Below are positions 44,540-53,294 of a stretch of DNA of 64,000 nt, one piece after another (the first letter of the stretch is position 1; each line of letters opens with the position of its first letter). A model generated the notes under the pieces. The model did not search any database and was not told where the DNA came from. It was given only the letters and a program-made list of their open reading frames with translations. Position numbers and translations under genes: made by a program. This DNA is from Fervidobacterium_A thailandense (GTDB lineage: Bacteria; Thermotogota; Thermotogae; Thermotogales; Fervidobacteriaceae): assembly GCF_041505935.1 (NCBI RefSeq), contig NZ_CP140110.1; one strand, written 5' to 3'.

Positions 44540-44908
44540 TTATTTCTTCTTCTTAATCCTACTCGGTCTTGGACCTTTCCTGGTTCGAGCATTCGACCTG
44601 GTCCTCTGACCTCTAACAGGAAGCCCGAGTTTGTGCCTAAGGCCGCGGTAGCATCCGATGTCAATAAGCCTCTTTATGTTCCTCATTATCTCCGTTCTCA
44701 ATTCACCTTCAACTTTGTAGTTCTGCTGAATGAAAGAGGATATCTTGCTTATCTCGTCCTCCGTGAGGTCCTTAACCCTCTTGTCAGGGTCTACACCGGT
44801 GTTTTTGCAGATTTCCAGAGCCCTCGTGGGTCCTATCCCGTAGATGTACCTGAGCGCAATGTGAACCTTCTTGTTGCTTGGTATCTCGACACCAACGATA
44901 CGCGCCAT
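44540..44908 (-). CDS. rpsM: 30S ribosomal protein S13
   Basis: The 122-residue head protein shows MARIVGVEIPSNKKVHIALR, YIYGIGPTRALEICK and the basic tail with RGLRHKLGLPVRGQRTRSNA. It contacts the P-site tRNA and L5. It follows rpmJ as in the standard order. Confidence 0.97.
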   Translation of the reverse strand: MARIVGVEIPSNKKVHIALRYIYGIGPTRALEICKNTGVDPDKRVKDLTEDEISKISSFIQQNYKVEGELRTEIMRNIKRLIDIGCYRGLRHKLGLPVRGQRTRSNARTRKGPRPSRIKKKK

Positions 44909-44931
44909 TAATCTCCCTCCTCAGTTACACT

Positions 44932-45048
44932 TCAACCTTGCCTCTGGTTGTGCTTCGGGTTAACCTTGCAGATAACGTAAACTCTTCCGCGTCTTTTGAC
45001 AATCTTGCAATACTCGCATCTCTTACCAACCGACGCCTTTACCTTCAT
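44932..45048 (-). CDS. rpmJ: 50S ribosomal protein L36 (zinc form)
   Basis: This 38-residue protein is easily overlooked. MKVKASVGKRCEYCKIVKRR is followed by VICKVNPKHNQRQG, keeping the Cys-Cys-Cys-His zinc site. The ATG follows GGAGAGGTTAGC; longer upstream frames are not credible. Confidence 0.96.
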   Translation of the reverse strand: MKVKASVGKRCEYCKIVKRRGRVYVICKVNPKHNQRQG

Positions 45049-45116
45049 GCTAACCTCTCCTTTCGAGATATGTTTTGTATTCTGCAAACAATTTTTCTTA
45101 CTTGATCGACGTGTGC

Positions 45117-45383
45117 TCAATCTTCTTCCTCGAACTCTTCTTCGCCACGGGAATCAACTTTTTTCCTGTAAACTATACGTCCTCTGGTGAGGTCGTAGAT
45201 CGTGAGTTCCACGATAACCCTGTCCCCTGGCACAAGTCTTATGAAGTTCTTGCGCATCTTTCCCGAGACGTGGGCAAGAACTTTGTGGCCGTTGTCAAGT
45301 AGGACCCTGAACATGGCGTTCGGTAGAGCTTCTACTATGGTACCTTCCATTCGAATAACGTCTTCCTTGTTTTTCAGAATCAT
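45117..45383 (-). CDS. infA: Translation initiation factor IF-1
   Basis: The 88-residue OB-fold factor shows EGTIVEALPNAMFRVLLDNG, HVSGKMRKNFIRLVPGDRV and a slightly extended acidic C-terminus (EEEFEEED). ATG 45383 follows GAGGTG. IF-1 binds the A site during initiation. Confidence 0.95.
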   Translation of the reverse strand: MILKNKEDVIRMEGTIVEALPNAMFRVLLDNGHKVLAHVSGKMRKNFIRLVPGDRVIVELTIYDLTRGRIVYRKKVDSRGEEEFEEED

Positions 45384-45418
45384 CACCTCACGCTTCACAC
45401 GGAACAGGTCGTAGAATA

Positions 45419-46171
45419 TCAAACAAGTTTCGTAAGCACTTCGCATCCTTCATCCGTTACCACGATGGTGTGTTCAAAATGTGCCGCCCTGGATCCATCC
45501 ACAGTAACAACCGTCCAACCATCGTCCAAAACTTCCACGTGCCAGCTGCCTTCGGTAACCATAGGTTCTATAGCAAGCGTCATTCCCGGTTTCAAGGTTA
45601 TTCCCGTTCCAGGTTTTCCGTAATTCGGTACCTGCGGATCCTCGTGAAGTGCCCTGCCTATTCCATGACCAACAAAATCCCTGACCACACCAAAACCTCG
45701 TGATTCTACGTATTTCTGGATATAGCTCGAGACGTCACCAAGCCTGATTCCTGGTTTGATGATACGGACTACGTTCTCGAGTGCTTCACGTGTTGTATTT
45801 ACCAACAACCAACCCTTTTCATCCGTCTCGCCCACTACGTAAGTGTAAGCACCGTCTCCGTAGTAACCTTCGTACACAGCTCCAACGTCGACCGAAACTA
45901 TGTCGCCCTCTTTGAAGACCTTTTTTTTCAACGGAAAGCCGTGTATGACTTCCTCGTTTACCGAAACGGTTGTGATGTATGGGTATCCACCGTATCCCTT
46001 AAACGCAGGTTTGCACTTGAGTTCACGGAGTATCTTTTCAGCCAGTAGTTCCACATCGAATGCCGTTGCACCCGGTTTTATCAACTTCGTTACTTCGATT
46101 AGTACCGTCGCAACGGCTTGGCCGGCTACTTTCATTTTTTCGATCTCTTCCTTAGTCTTGAGCCGAATCAT
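45419..46171 (-). CDS. map: Methionine aminopeptidase (type I)
   Basis: The 250-residue enzyme removes initiator methionine. Metal ligands can be located in SVDVGAVYEGYYGDG, GHGIGRALHEDP, LAIEPMV and HFEHTIVV. It lies 3 bp after adk in the spc operon, a normal place for map. Confidence 0.96.
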   Translation of the reverse strand: MIRLKTKEEIEKMKVAGQAVATVLIEVTKLIKPGATAFDVELLAEKILRELKCKPAFKGYGGYPYITTVSVNEEVIHGFPLKKKVFKEGDIVSVDVGAVYEGYYGDGAYTYVVGETDEKGWLLVNTTREALENVVRIIKPGIRLGDVSSYIQKYVESRGFGVVRDFVGHGIGRALHEDPQVPNYGKPGTGITLKPGMTLAIEPMVTEGSWHVEVLDDGWTVVTVDGSRAAHFEHTIVVTDEGCEVLTKLV

Positions 46172-46174
46172 ACA

Positions 46175-46825
46175 CTATTTGATACCACCCAGTATATTAA
46201 ACAACAACTCAACAACTTCTTCCACACTTTTTCTTCCATCTAAGGTAAAAAGTTTGTTTTGATTTCTATAATACTCGATTAACGGTGATGTCTTTTCGAT
46301 GTAGACACGGTACCTGTTCCTTACCACATCTTCTTTATCGTCGTCGCGTTGTATAAGCGTTCCTCCACATTCATCGCACACACCTTCGACCTTCGGTGGG
46401 AGGGTGATGACGTTGTAAACACGACCACACGAACTACAAACTCTCCTTGTGGAAATCCTTTTGACCACCGTTTCTTCGTCCACTTCAAAGTAAATAGCTC
46501 CGTGAAGCTCTTTGTGCAGCTTTTTGAGCATTTCATCAAGCGCGAGTGCTTGCGGAATTGTTCTCGGGTACCCGTCGAGTATGAAACCGTTTACGCAATC
46601 TTCTTTCGCCAACCTTTCCTCGACAAGTGCGTTCGTTATTTCATCGGGAACGAGTTGGCCCGAATTGACAATATCCTGTACTTTCCTTCCCAACTCTGTA
46701 CCGTTGGCAATTGCTTCCCTGAATATGTCTCCAGTGGATATGTGCGGTATTCCGTATTTTTGTGATACGTGTTTCGCGTACGTACCTTTTCCAGCACCTG
46801 GTGGTCCGAGAAAAATGAGATTCAC
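46175..46825 (-). CDS. adk: Adenylate kinase
   Basis: The 216-residue kinase interconverts ATP, ADP and AMP. It has the P-loop GPPGAGKGTYAK, the NMP-binding STGDIFREA, and a lid with a zinc-type CSSCGRVY and CDECGG pair set, common in thermophile and Gram-positive enzymes. It lies between secY and map. Confidence 0.97.
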   Translation of the reverse strand: MNLIFLGPPGAGKGTYAKHVSQKYGIPHISTGDIFREAIANGTELGRKVQDIVNSGQLVPDEITNALVEERLAKEDCVNGFILDGYPRTIPQALALDEMLKKLHKELHGAIYFEVDEETVVKRISTRRVCSSCGRVYNVITLPPKVEGVCDECGGTLIQRDDDKEDVVRNRYRVYIEKTSPLIEYYRNQNKLFTLDGRKSVEEVVELLFNILGGIK

Positions 46826-46865
46826 CTCAGGTCACTCCCTTCCAAATCCGGTGACCAGGCCGAGA

Positions 46866-48152
46866 TTAGCGTCTGCCAGCTATTTTACCCTTCTTAACGA
46901 ATCCTTCGTAATTTCTCATGATCAAGTGAGCTTCGAGTTGTTGAGCTATGTCGAGCGCAACACCTACTGCTATCAATGCGCTGGTACCACCAAGCCAGAT
47001 GTTAACCCTCGTGATACCTTCAACAACGTACGGAAGTAGGGAGATCGCAACCAAAAAGACCGCACCTATGAACGTGACTCTGTTTACCACGTAGGTGATG
47101 TACTCTTCCGTTGGCTTTCCCGCTCTGATTCCGGGGATGAATCCACCGTACCTCTTGATGTTTTCGGATATGTCACGTGGGTCTATAACTACGACACTGT
47201 AGAAGTACGTAAAGAAGAATATCAAAAGTGCGTAAAGGGTTATCATCAGCGGACTCTGCATGCTGAAGAGCTTTATAGCCCACTGGGCTTGCGTTATTTG
47301 TGCGATTGCTTCAGGTATGCTGATGATGGCCCACGCAAAGATAATTGGAATAACTCCCGAGTGGTTAATCTTTATCGGTAAGTACGTGCTCGTTCCGCCG
47401 TATATCCTGCGACCGACCATCCTCGTGGCGTACTCGATCTTGATCCTTCTTTCAGCCTGCTGGACGTAGATGATTGCAACGACCATCAGTAACGCGATTG
47501 CTATCAGGAAGATCCAACCGAAGATGTTCAGGTTACCCAAAACGGCCGTTCTGAAGTACGCAGGATACCTCGATACGATACCAGCAAAGATCAGTATACT
47601 CACACCGTTTCCAATTCCGCGTTCAGTAATCCTATCACCGATCCAGAGTAGGAACATCGTACCGGCAACGAGCGAGAGCGTTGAAACGAACGAGAAGAGC
47701 CATGTGTTGACCACAACTATACCCTCGTAGCTCCTCGCAAGTCCGAAAGAAACAACAAACGATTGGAGCGTTGCAAGTCCAAGCGTCAAGTTCTTCGTGT
47801 ACCTTTGGTATTTCTTCCTACCCTCTTCTCCTTGTTTTAAAAGTTCCTTCAACGATGGGATTATAGAAGCAAGGAGTTGCATGATAATTGAGGCGTTGAT
47901 GTATGGTGTAACACTCATCGAAAAAACCGAAAATCTGCTGAAGGCACCACCGGTGAAGACGTCGTAAAAACTAAGAACGCCACCGGCCAAGCCGGTGCCC
48001 TGTTTGGAAAGCGCCTCCCCCCAAGCTTTGATGTTGATGCCAGGTACCGGGACGTAGATACCAAGCCTGAAGACAAGAAGCATAAGGAATGTAAAGATTA
48101 CCCTATCCCTCACTTCCGGAATTCGCATTGCATTTCTGAGCGCTTTCCACAT
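46866..48152 (-). CDS. secY: Protein translocase channel subunit SecY
   Basis: The 428-residue protein shows about ten membrane helices, the N-terminal VRDRVIFTFLMLLVFRLGIY, the plug and TM2a region (FSRFSVFSMSVTPYINASII) and FADPRDIS-like IDPRDISENIKRYGGFIPGI. It forms the Sec pore with SecE and SecG. It follows rplO by 2 bp. Confidence 0.97.
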   Translation of the reverse strand: MWKALRNAMRIPEVRDRVIFTFLMLLVFRLGIYVPVPGINIKAWGEALSKQGTGLAGGVLSFYDVFTGGAFSRFSVFSMSVTPYINASIIMQLLASIIPSLKELLKQGEEGRKKYQRYTKNLTLGLATLQSFVVSFGLARSYEGIVVVNTWLFSFVSTLSLVAGTMFLLWIGDRITERGIGNGVSILIFAGIVSRYPAYFRTAVLGNLNIFGWIFLIAIALLMVVAIIYVQQAERRIKIEYATRMVGRRIYGGTSTYLPIKINHSGVIPIIFAWAIISIPEAIAQITQAQWAIKLFSMQSPLMITLYALLIFFFTYFYSVVVIDPRDISENIKRYGGFIPGIRAGKPTEEYITYVVNRVTFIGAVFLVAISLLPYVVEGITRVNIWLGGTSALIAVGVALDIAQQLEAHLIMRNYEGFVKKGKIAGRR

Positions 48153-48154
48153 TA

Positions 48155-48610
48155 TTAAATCACCTCAACCTTACCGCCAACCTTCTCGATCTTTTCCCTC
48201 GCGGATTCGCTGAATTTGTGTGCCTTTACCACAAGTGGTTTTGTTAGCTCACCCCTGCCGAGGACTTTAAGACCGTCGTAGAGTTTGTCAATTATACCCC
48301 TTTCGAGTAACACTTCCGGAGTAACAACGTCGTTGCTTTCAAATTTCGCATCGAGTGTGTCAAGGTTGACGATAGCGTAGATTTTCTTGTTAAAGTTCTT
48401 GAATCCGAACTTTGGAAGCCTTCTGTGAAGTGGCGTTTGACCACCTTCAAACCATGGATGAACCTTTCCCGTACCCCTGGCCTTCTGACCTTTGTGTCCC
48501 CTTCCAGCGGTCTTACCCTTTCCAGAACCCTGACCTCTACCGACTCGTTTGAACTTCTTGTTCGAACCTGGTGTTGGTTTGAGATCCTCTATTCTGAGAA
48601 TTTCAGACAT
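48155..48610 (-). CDS. rplO: 50S ribosomal protein L15
   Basis: The 151-residue protein has the glycine-rich N-terminal extension (RVGRGQGSGKGKTAGRGHKG) and the PLHRRLPKFGFKN motif. It binds 23S rRNA during late assembly and precedes secY, as is usual. Confidence 0.97.
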   Translation of the reverse strand: MSEILRIEDLKPTPGSNKKFKRVGRGQGSGKGKTAGRGHKGQKARGTGKVHPWFEGGQTPLHRRLPKFGFKNFNKKIYAIVNLDTLDAKFESNDVVTPEVLLERGIIDKLYDGLKVLGRGELTKPLVVKAHKFSESAREKIEKVGGKVEVI

Positions 48611-48640
48611 TGGATTTCCCTCCCTCGCAAACGGCTATTC

Positions 48641-48826
48641 TCAAGCCTCGATTTCTTCAACCTTGAGAAGGTGTTTGACCTTGTTTATCATTCCCCTAAT
48701 CTGCGGGGTGTCGTCTTTAATCACAGTCTGGTGCATTTTCCTAAGTCCCAAACGTCTGACCGTGTCTTTTTGATCGTACTTGTAACCGATAGGACTTCTC
48801 ACAAGGGTTATCTTAAGCTTCTTCAT
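48641..48826 (-). CDS. rpmD: 50S ribosomal protein L30
   Basis: The 61-residue protein has KITLVRSPIGYKYDQKDTVR and GLRKMHQTVIKDDTPQIRGM, covering the whole short bacterial L30. It lies 3 bp after rpsE. Confidence 0.96.
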   Translation of the reverse strand: MKKLKITLVRSPIGYKYDQKDTVRRLGLRKMHQTVIKDDTPQIRGMINKVKHLLKVEEIEA

Positions 48827-48829
48827 CTA

Positions 48830-49360
48830 TTACCCCTCCCTTTTGACACCGCGAACTACTTCGGCTGGTGTTATATCCCTCAACGCGGCGATTTTTTCGA
48901 TCGAGAAGAGGTTCTTAATACCGTTGATCGTAGCTTGTGCTAAAACAACAGGATTCGTTGAACCCATGGCTTTCGTCAAGACGTTCTGAACACCGGCAAG
49001 TTCAAGGATCGCGCGTACCGTACCGTTGGCAATGATACCGGTACCAGGTGCTGCGGGCTTCATGAGAATCTTTGCAGCATCTTGTTTACCAACGACTTCA
49101 TGTGGAATCGTACCCTTCACAACGGGCACTTCGATGAGGTTGCGCCTTGCACTGACCAACGCCTTCCTGATTGCGTCCGGAACTTCCCTGGCTTTACCAA
49201 CGCCAATACCAACTTTTCCGTTTCTGTTTCCAACGACCGCAAGTACCCTGAACGAAAGGTTCTTTCCACCCTTTGTAACCTTCGTTGTTCTCCTGATTTC
49301 GATTATCCTCTCTTCAAAAGTTTCACCGGCTTGTCTAATCTTTTCGGCAATTTCGGCCAC
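48830..49360 (-). CDS. rpsE: 30S ribosomal protein S5
   Basis: The 176-residue protein has RTTKVTKGGKNLSFRVLAVV, VGIGVGKAREVPDAIRKA and the C-terminal NVLTKAMGSTNPVVLAQAT. I chose GTG 49360 because AGGAGG lies 8 bp upstream; a GTG 9 bp further upstream overlaps that site. S5 helps translational accuracy. Confidence 0.95.
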   Translation of the reverse strand: MAEIAEKIRQAGETFEERIIEIRRTTKVTKGGKNLSFRVLAVVGNRNGKVGIGVGKAREVPDAIRKALVSARRNLIEVPVVKGTIPHEVVGKQDAAKILMKPAAPGTGIIANGTVRAILELAGVQNVLTKAMGSTNPVVLAQATINGIKNLFSIEKIAALRDITPAEVVRGVKREG

Positions 49361-49395
49361 TTTGAGCACCTCCTATCAAGCTATCAAACTATCCT

Positions 49396-49764
49396 TTAGA
49401 ACTTGAGTCCAGCTTCCCTTGCAGCATCCGCAAGGGCTTTGACTCTTCCGTGGTACTTGAAGCCACCGCGATCGAAAACAACTTCTTTTATTCCTTTTGC
49501 TAATGCCCTTTCAGCGATAAGTTTCCCGACTTCTTTCGCAGCTTCGATGTTCCATGTTTTCTGCAGCTTTTCACGCAGCGCCTTCTCAGTTGTTGAAGCG
49601 GCGGCAAGAGTTATGCCTTTCGTATCGTCAATTATCTGTGCGTATATGTGCTTTTCGCTCCTGAAAACCGAAAGTCTTGGCCTTTCGGGAGTTCCAAATA
49701 TTTTCTTTCTGATCCTTTTATGCCTCATCAGCCTCAATTTTCTGCGGTCTTCTTTCTTAATCAC
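49396..49764 (-). CDS. rplR: 50S ribosomal protein L18
   Basis: The 122-residue 5S rRNA-binding protein has RHKRIRKKIFGTPERPRLSV, HIYAQIIDD and the C-terminal FDRGGFKYHGRVKALADAAR. Order L6-L18-S5 is standard. Confidence 0.97.
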   Translation of the reverse strand: MIKKEDRRKLRLMRHKRIRKKIFGTPERPRLSVFRSEKHIYAQIIDDTKGITLAAASTTEKALREKLQKTWNIEAAKEVGKLIAERALAKGIKEVVFDRGGFKYHGRVKALADAAREAGLKF

Positions 49765-49777
49765 GTCTTATACCCCC

Positions 49778-50332
49778 TTATGCTTTCTTTCCTTCTTTGA
49801 GTCTGATTACCTCGTCAACGTACTTGATACCTTTACCGCTGTAGACGTTCGGCTCTCTCCAGCGTCTGATGTCCGCAGCAAATTGTCCAACCCTCTGCTT
49901 GTCGATACCACTGACAATGATTCTGTTGGGAGCTGGAACTTCAACTTTTATATCTGATGGAATGTCCATCTCAACAGGATGTGCAAAACCGAGGTTCATG
50001 ATGAGTTTGTTTCCTTGGAGTTGCGCCCTGTAACCTACACCGACGATTTCAAGTTCCTTCTTGAAACCTTCGGTAACGCCGATGACCATGTTGTTGATAA
50101 GTCTCCAGTACGTGCCAGTCATCGCTTTGAACTTCTTCTCATCGGCCTTCCTCTTCATTACAGAGAGGTTGGGTCTAACCCAAACTTCATTTCCTTCGAC
50201 ACTCACCGTCACGAACGGGTGCATTTGAAGTTTGAGTTCACCCTTTGGCCCTTTGACTTTTATTTCAGAGTCGGTGACGGTAACCTGAACGTTACTTGGC
50301 AAAACAACGGGCTTTTTAGCTATACGAGACAT
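49778..50332 (-). CDS. rplF: 50S ribosomal protein L6
   Basis: The 184-residue protein has the two L6 repeats: MSRIAKKPVVLPSNVQVTV with VKGPKGELKL, and the second with the IVSGIDKQRVGQFAADIR motif. It binds near the sarcin-ricin region. The stop is 13 bp before rplR. Confidence 0.97.
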   Translation of the reverse strand: MSRIAKKPVVLPSNVQVTVTDSEIKVKGPKGELKLQMHPFVTVSVEGNEVWVRPNLSVMKRKADEKKFKAMTGTYWRLINNMVIGVTEGFKKELEIVGVGYRAQLQGNKLIMNLGFAHPVEMDIPSDIKVEVPAPNRIIVSGIDKQRVGQFAADIRRWREPNVYSGKGIKYVDEVIRLKEGKKA

Positions 50333-50344
50333 CTTTCTCCCTCC

Positions 50345-50749
50345 TTACCAAACGTAAGCGATGACTTCTCCACCGACTCCAAGTTCCTTCGCTTCTTTGT
50401 CGGTAAGAACACCTTTGGAGGTGGAGATGATCGCTATTCCAAGACCGTTCTTAACTCTCGGGAGATTGTTCTTTCCAACGTAAATTCTTCTACCAGGTTT
50501 CGAAACCCTAACAATTCCGTGGATAACTCTTTCCCTGTTCTTCCTTGTACCTTTGTACTTCATCTGGATTCTGAGAATCCCTTGTTTACCGTCCTCGATG
50601 TACGTGTAACCTTTGATGAAACCTTCGCGAACGAGTATGTCAGCAATAGCCTTCTTCAAGTTCGATGCCGGAACATCGACCTGTTCCTTGAAAACGAGGT
50701 TTGCGTTCCTTATTCTTGTAAGCATGTCAGCTATTGGATCGCTCCACAC
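50345..50749 (-). CDS. rpsH: 30S ribosomal protein S8
   Basis: The 134-residue protein has SDPIADMLTRIRNANLVFKE and the C-terminal ISTSKGVLTDKEAKELGVGG. I chose GTG 50749 (reading (M)WSDPIADM) because GGAGG lies 8 bp upstream. S8 is a primary binder of 16S rRNA and a common repressor of the spc operon. Confidence 0.95.
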   Translation of the reverse strand: MWSDPIADMLTRIRNANLVFKEQVDVPASNLKKAIADILVREGFIKGYTYIEDGKQGILRIQMKYKGTRKNRERVIHGIVRVSKPGRRIYVGKNNLPRVKNGLGIAIISTSKGVLTDKEAKELGVGGEVIAYVW

Positions 50750-50766
50750 GGTTAACACCTCCATAA

Positions 50767-50952
50767 TTACCAGCTTGCCTTCTTAACGCCGGGCAATTTT
50801 CCTTCGTTAGCGAGTCTCCTGAAGCAAACCCTGCAGATTCCGAATTCTCTGTAAACTGATCTGGGTCTACCGCAGATGTGGCACCTTGTGTACTCTCTCA
50901 CTTTGAATTTCTTCGGCTTTTTCCATCTTTCAATCATTGATTTCTTTGCCAT
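50767..50952 (-). CDS. rpsN: 30S ribosomal protein S14, zinc form
   Basis: The 61-residue type Z protein has CHICGRPRSVYREFGICRVC, the complete four-cysteine zinc ribbon, and the ANEGKLPGVKKASW end. The short zinc form is usual in thermophiles. Confidence 0.97.
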   Translation of the reverse strand: MAKKSMIERWKKPKKFKVREYTRCHICGRPRSVYREFGICRVCFRRLANEGKLPGVKKASW

Positions 50953-50970
50953 CAGGAATGTCCCTCCCTA

Positions 50971-51525
50971 TCATTGCTTTCTGAATGGGAAGCCGAGGAG
51001 CTCAAGAAGCCTTCGTGCCTCTTCATCCTTCTTTGCCGTTGTAACGATGATGATATCCATACCTTGGATTCTTTTCACTTGGTCCGGCGAGATTTCAGGA
51101 AAAACAAGTTGTTCGGTCAAACCGAAGCTGTAGTTACCCCTACCATCGAAAGAGTTCGGATTAAGTCCCCTGAAGTCCCTAACTTTCGGGAGTACGAGGT
51201 TGATGAGCTTGTAAACGAAGTTGTACATCCTCGGACCTCTGAGTGTTACCTTGACACCTATGGTCATTCCTTTTCTGACCTTGAAGTTGGAGATACTCTT
51301 CCTGGCCTTCGTTATAACGGGCTTCTGACCAGTTATTTGCGAAAGCTCCTTGGCATGTGTCTCGATTATTTCCTTGTTCCTTGCACCCTCACCAATACCC
51401 ATGTTGATAACTACTTTGACCAACCTGGGTACTTCCAAAACGTTTTTGTATCCAAACTCTTTCATCATTGCGGGCACTACTTCTTTCAGGTACTTCTCTT
51501 TAAGCGGAACGTATTCGTAGGCCAT
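50971..51525 (-). CDS. rplE: 50S ribosomal protein L5
   Basis: The 184-residue 5S rRNA-binding protein has VPRLVKVVINMGIGEGARN, TGQKPVITKARKSISNFKVR and the C-terminal MDIIIVTTAKKDEEARRLLE. It contacts S13 across the subunits. Confidence 0.97.
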   Translation of the reverse strand: MAYEYVPLKEKYLKEVVPAMMKEFGYKNVLEVPRLVKVVINMGIGEGARNKEIIETHAKELSQITGQKPVITKARKSISNFKVRKGMTIGVKVTLRGPRMYNFVYKLINLVLPKVRDFRGLNPNSFDGRGNYSFGLTEQLVFPEISPDQVKRIQGMDIIIVTTAKKDEEARRLLELLGFPFRKQ

Positions 51526-51538
51526 TTTTTACTCCTCC

Positions 51539-51862
51539 TTACTTTTTATCTATTATTTCCCCGCACTTTTTACAGTATCTGACTTTTGTACCGTCTTCGA
51601 GGAATTTGAATCCCACTCTCGTTGGTTTGTCACAGCTTGGGCACACGAGCATGACCTTTGACCAGTACATCGGGGCTTCTTTTTCTATGATTCCACCTTG
51701 TCTGAGTTGTCCCGTTGGTCTCTGGTGTCTTTTTACGATGTTTACACCTCTGACGATGAGTTTTTGTTCCTTGGGCATGACCTGGATGACTTCGCCTCTT
51801 TTGCCTTTATCCCTACCGGAAATTACTTGCACGGTGTCACCTTTTTTGATCTTCTGCGCCAT
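51539..51862 (-). CDS. rplX: 50S ribosomal protein L24
   Basis: The 107-residue protein has the KOW motif (KKGDTVQVISGRDKGKRGEV) and a C-terminal CPSC and CKKCG zinc ribbon. ATG 51862 follows GGGGTGGTACGGA; an upstream in-frame start overlaps rplN and is unlikely. Confidence 0.95.
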   Translation of the reverse strand: MAQKIKKGDTVQVISGRDKGKRGEVIQVMPKEQKLIVRGVNIVKRHQRPTGQLRQGGIIEKEAPMYWSKVMLVCPSCDKPTRVGFKFLEDGTKVRYCKKCGEIIDKK

Positions 51863-51875
51863 TCCGTACCACCCC

Positions 51876-52244
51876 TTACCATACTTCTGGTGCAAGAGAA
51901 ACTATCTTCATGAATCCCTTTTCCCTAAGTTCCCTTGCCACTGGCCCGAAAACACGCGTTCCCTTCGGTTGATTGAACTTGTCCAAAACGACGGCTGCGT
52001 TGTCGTCGAACCTTATGTAACTTCCATCCGGTCTTCTGATTTCCTTCTTCGTCCTCACGATAACCGCTTTAACTATGTCACCCTTCTTCAAATCTGTGTG
52101 TGGTACCGCTTCCCTAACGCTGCAAACTACGATATCGCCAACCGTTCCGTATTTCTTGTGCGAACCTCCGAGAACCCTAATCACCCTCAAGACTTTCGCA
52201 CCTGAATTGTCAGCCGCCACGAGGTAGGTTTCGTTCTGTATCAT
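51876..52244 (-). CDS. rplN: 50S ribosomal protein L14
   Basis: The 122-residue protein has MIQNETYLVAADNSGAKVLR, FDDNAAVVLDKFNQPKGTRV and FGPVARELREKGFMKIVSLA. It overlaps the rpsQ end by 4 bp. Confidence 0.97.
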   Translation of the reverse strand: MIQNETYLVAADNSGAKVLRVIRVLGGSHKKYGTVGDIVVCSVREAVPHTDLKKGDIVKAVIVRTKKEIRRPDGSYIRFDDNAAVVLDKFNQPKGTRVFGPVARELREKGFMKIVSLAPEVW

Positions 52245-52555
52245 TGTTCTCTACCCCCTTCAAGTTCCGCGACTTCTTCCTCGAACTCAGGCGTTTGCAA
52301 CTGTTCTCCCAACTTGGACCTTTCAACGATCCTTATTACAACCCATCTCTTGAGTTTGCTGAGTGGTCTGGATTCTTCGATTTCAACGATGTCGCCAACC
52401 CTGCACTCGTTGTTCTCATCGTGTGCGTAGAACTTCTTTGATCTCTTGACGTATTTTCCGAACTTCGGGTGTTTTACGAGTCTTTCGACCTTAACAGTTA
52501 CAGTTTTATCCATTTTGTCACTTACAACGACTCCGATAAATCTTTTCCTCGGCAT
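52241..52555 (-). CDS. rpsQ: 30S ribosomal protein S17
   Basis: The 104-residue OB-fold protein has FIGVVVSDKMDKTVTVKVER and HDENNECRVGDIVEIEESRP. A C-terminal extension of about 20 acidic residues (FEEEVAELEGGREQ) is longer than in E. coli. It lies 5 bp after rpmC. Confidence 0.96.
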   Translation of the reverse strand: MPRKRFIGVVVSDKMDKTVTVKVERLVKHPKFGKYVKRSKKFYAHDENNECRVGDIVEIEESRPLSKLKRWVVIRIVERSKLGEQLQTPEFEEEVAELEGGREQ

Positions 52556-52560
52556 GATTA

Positions 52561-52761
52561 TTACCTCCTTATGCCCAGTTCACGCTCGCGGAGAATAGTC
52601 TTGATCCTTGCTATATCTTTCTTCGTTTTCTGGATGAGACTGAAGTCTCTCAATTCACCAAGAGCGTTCTGGAATCTCAGATTCATAAGTGTTCTCTTCT
52701 TTTCTTCTAAGAGTTTCAACAATTCCTCGTTCGACATATTCCTGAGTTCAGCTGGCTTCAT
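52561..52761 (-). CDS. rpmC: 50S ribosomal protein L29
   Basis: The 66-residue helical protein has MKPAELRNMSNEELLKLLEE and LRFQNALGELRDFSLIQKTK. It lies near the tunnel exit beside L23. It overlaps rplP by 4 bp. Confidence 0.96.
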   Translation of the reverse strand: MKPAELRNMSNEELLKLLEEKKRTLMNLRFQNALGELRDFSLIQKTKKDIARIKTILRERELGIRR

Positions 52762-53186
52762 GCTCCTTCACCACCTATGTGATGTCTTGTCACAATTTTT
52801 GTTTTTATCGGAAGTTTTGTCGCTGCGTATTCGAGAGCCTTGATCGCGGTTTCTTCGTCGACACCACCTACTTCGAACATGACCTTTCCAGGCTTCACAA
52901 CTGCGACCCAACCTTCGACGTTACCCTTACCTCTCCCGAGCTTTGTTTCAGGTGGATGCTTCGTGTACGATTTATCGGGGAAGATTCTAATCCAGAGTTT
53001 TCCTTCTTTCTTGAGAGTCCTGCTTATCGCCAACCTGCACGCTTCGATCTGTTGTGCGGTGATCCAAGCTGGTTCGAGAGCTTTCAAACCGTAGTCTCCA
53101 AAGTTGACGAGTGTTCCACCCTTAGCGTTACCCTTGGTTCTTCCGCGCTGCTGTTTTCTGTATTTGACTCTTTTTGGCATCAACAT
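52758..53186 (-). CDS. rplP: 50S ribosomal protein L16
   Basis: The 142-residue protein has the standard MLMPKRVKYRKQQRGRTKGN start and GKGNVEGWVAVVKPGKVMFE. ATG 53186 lies 9 bp after GGAGG. A 108-bp gap separates it from rpsC, unusually large for this cluster; I see no clear promoter in it. Confidence 0.95.
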   Translation of the reverse strand: MLMPKRVKYRKQQRGRTKGNAKGGTLVNFGDYGLKALEPAWITAQQIEACRLAISRTLKKEGKLWIRIFPDKSYTKHPPETKLGRGKGNVEGWVAVVKPGKVMFEVGGVDEETAIKALEYAATKLPIKTKIVTRHHIGGEGA

Positions 53187-53294
53187 GGCCAACTACCTCC
53201 TTCAACTTCATCAATTCCGTCGATTCAAAGTGGTCGGAGTACGTTCAGTTACTATGATTGCGGACTACAAAATTATGTAAAATGGTCCTGCATT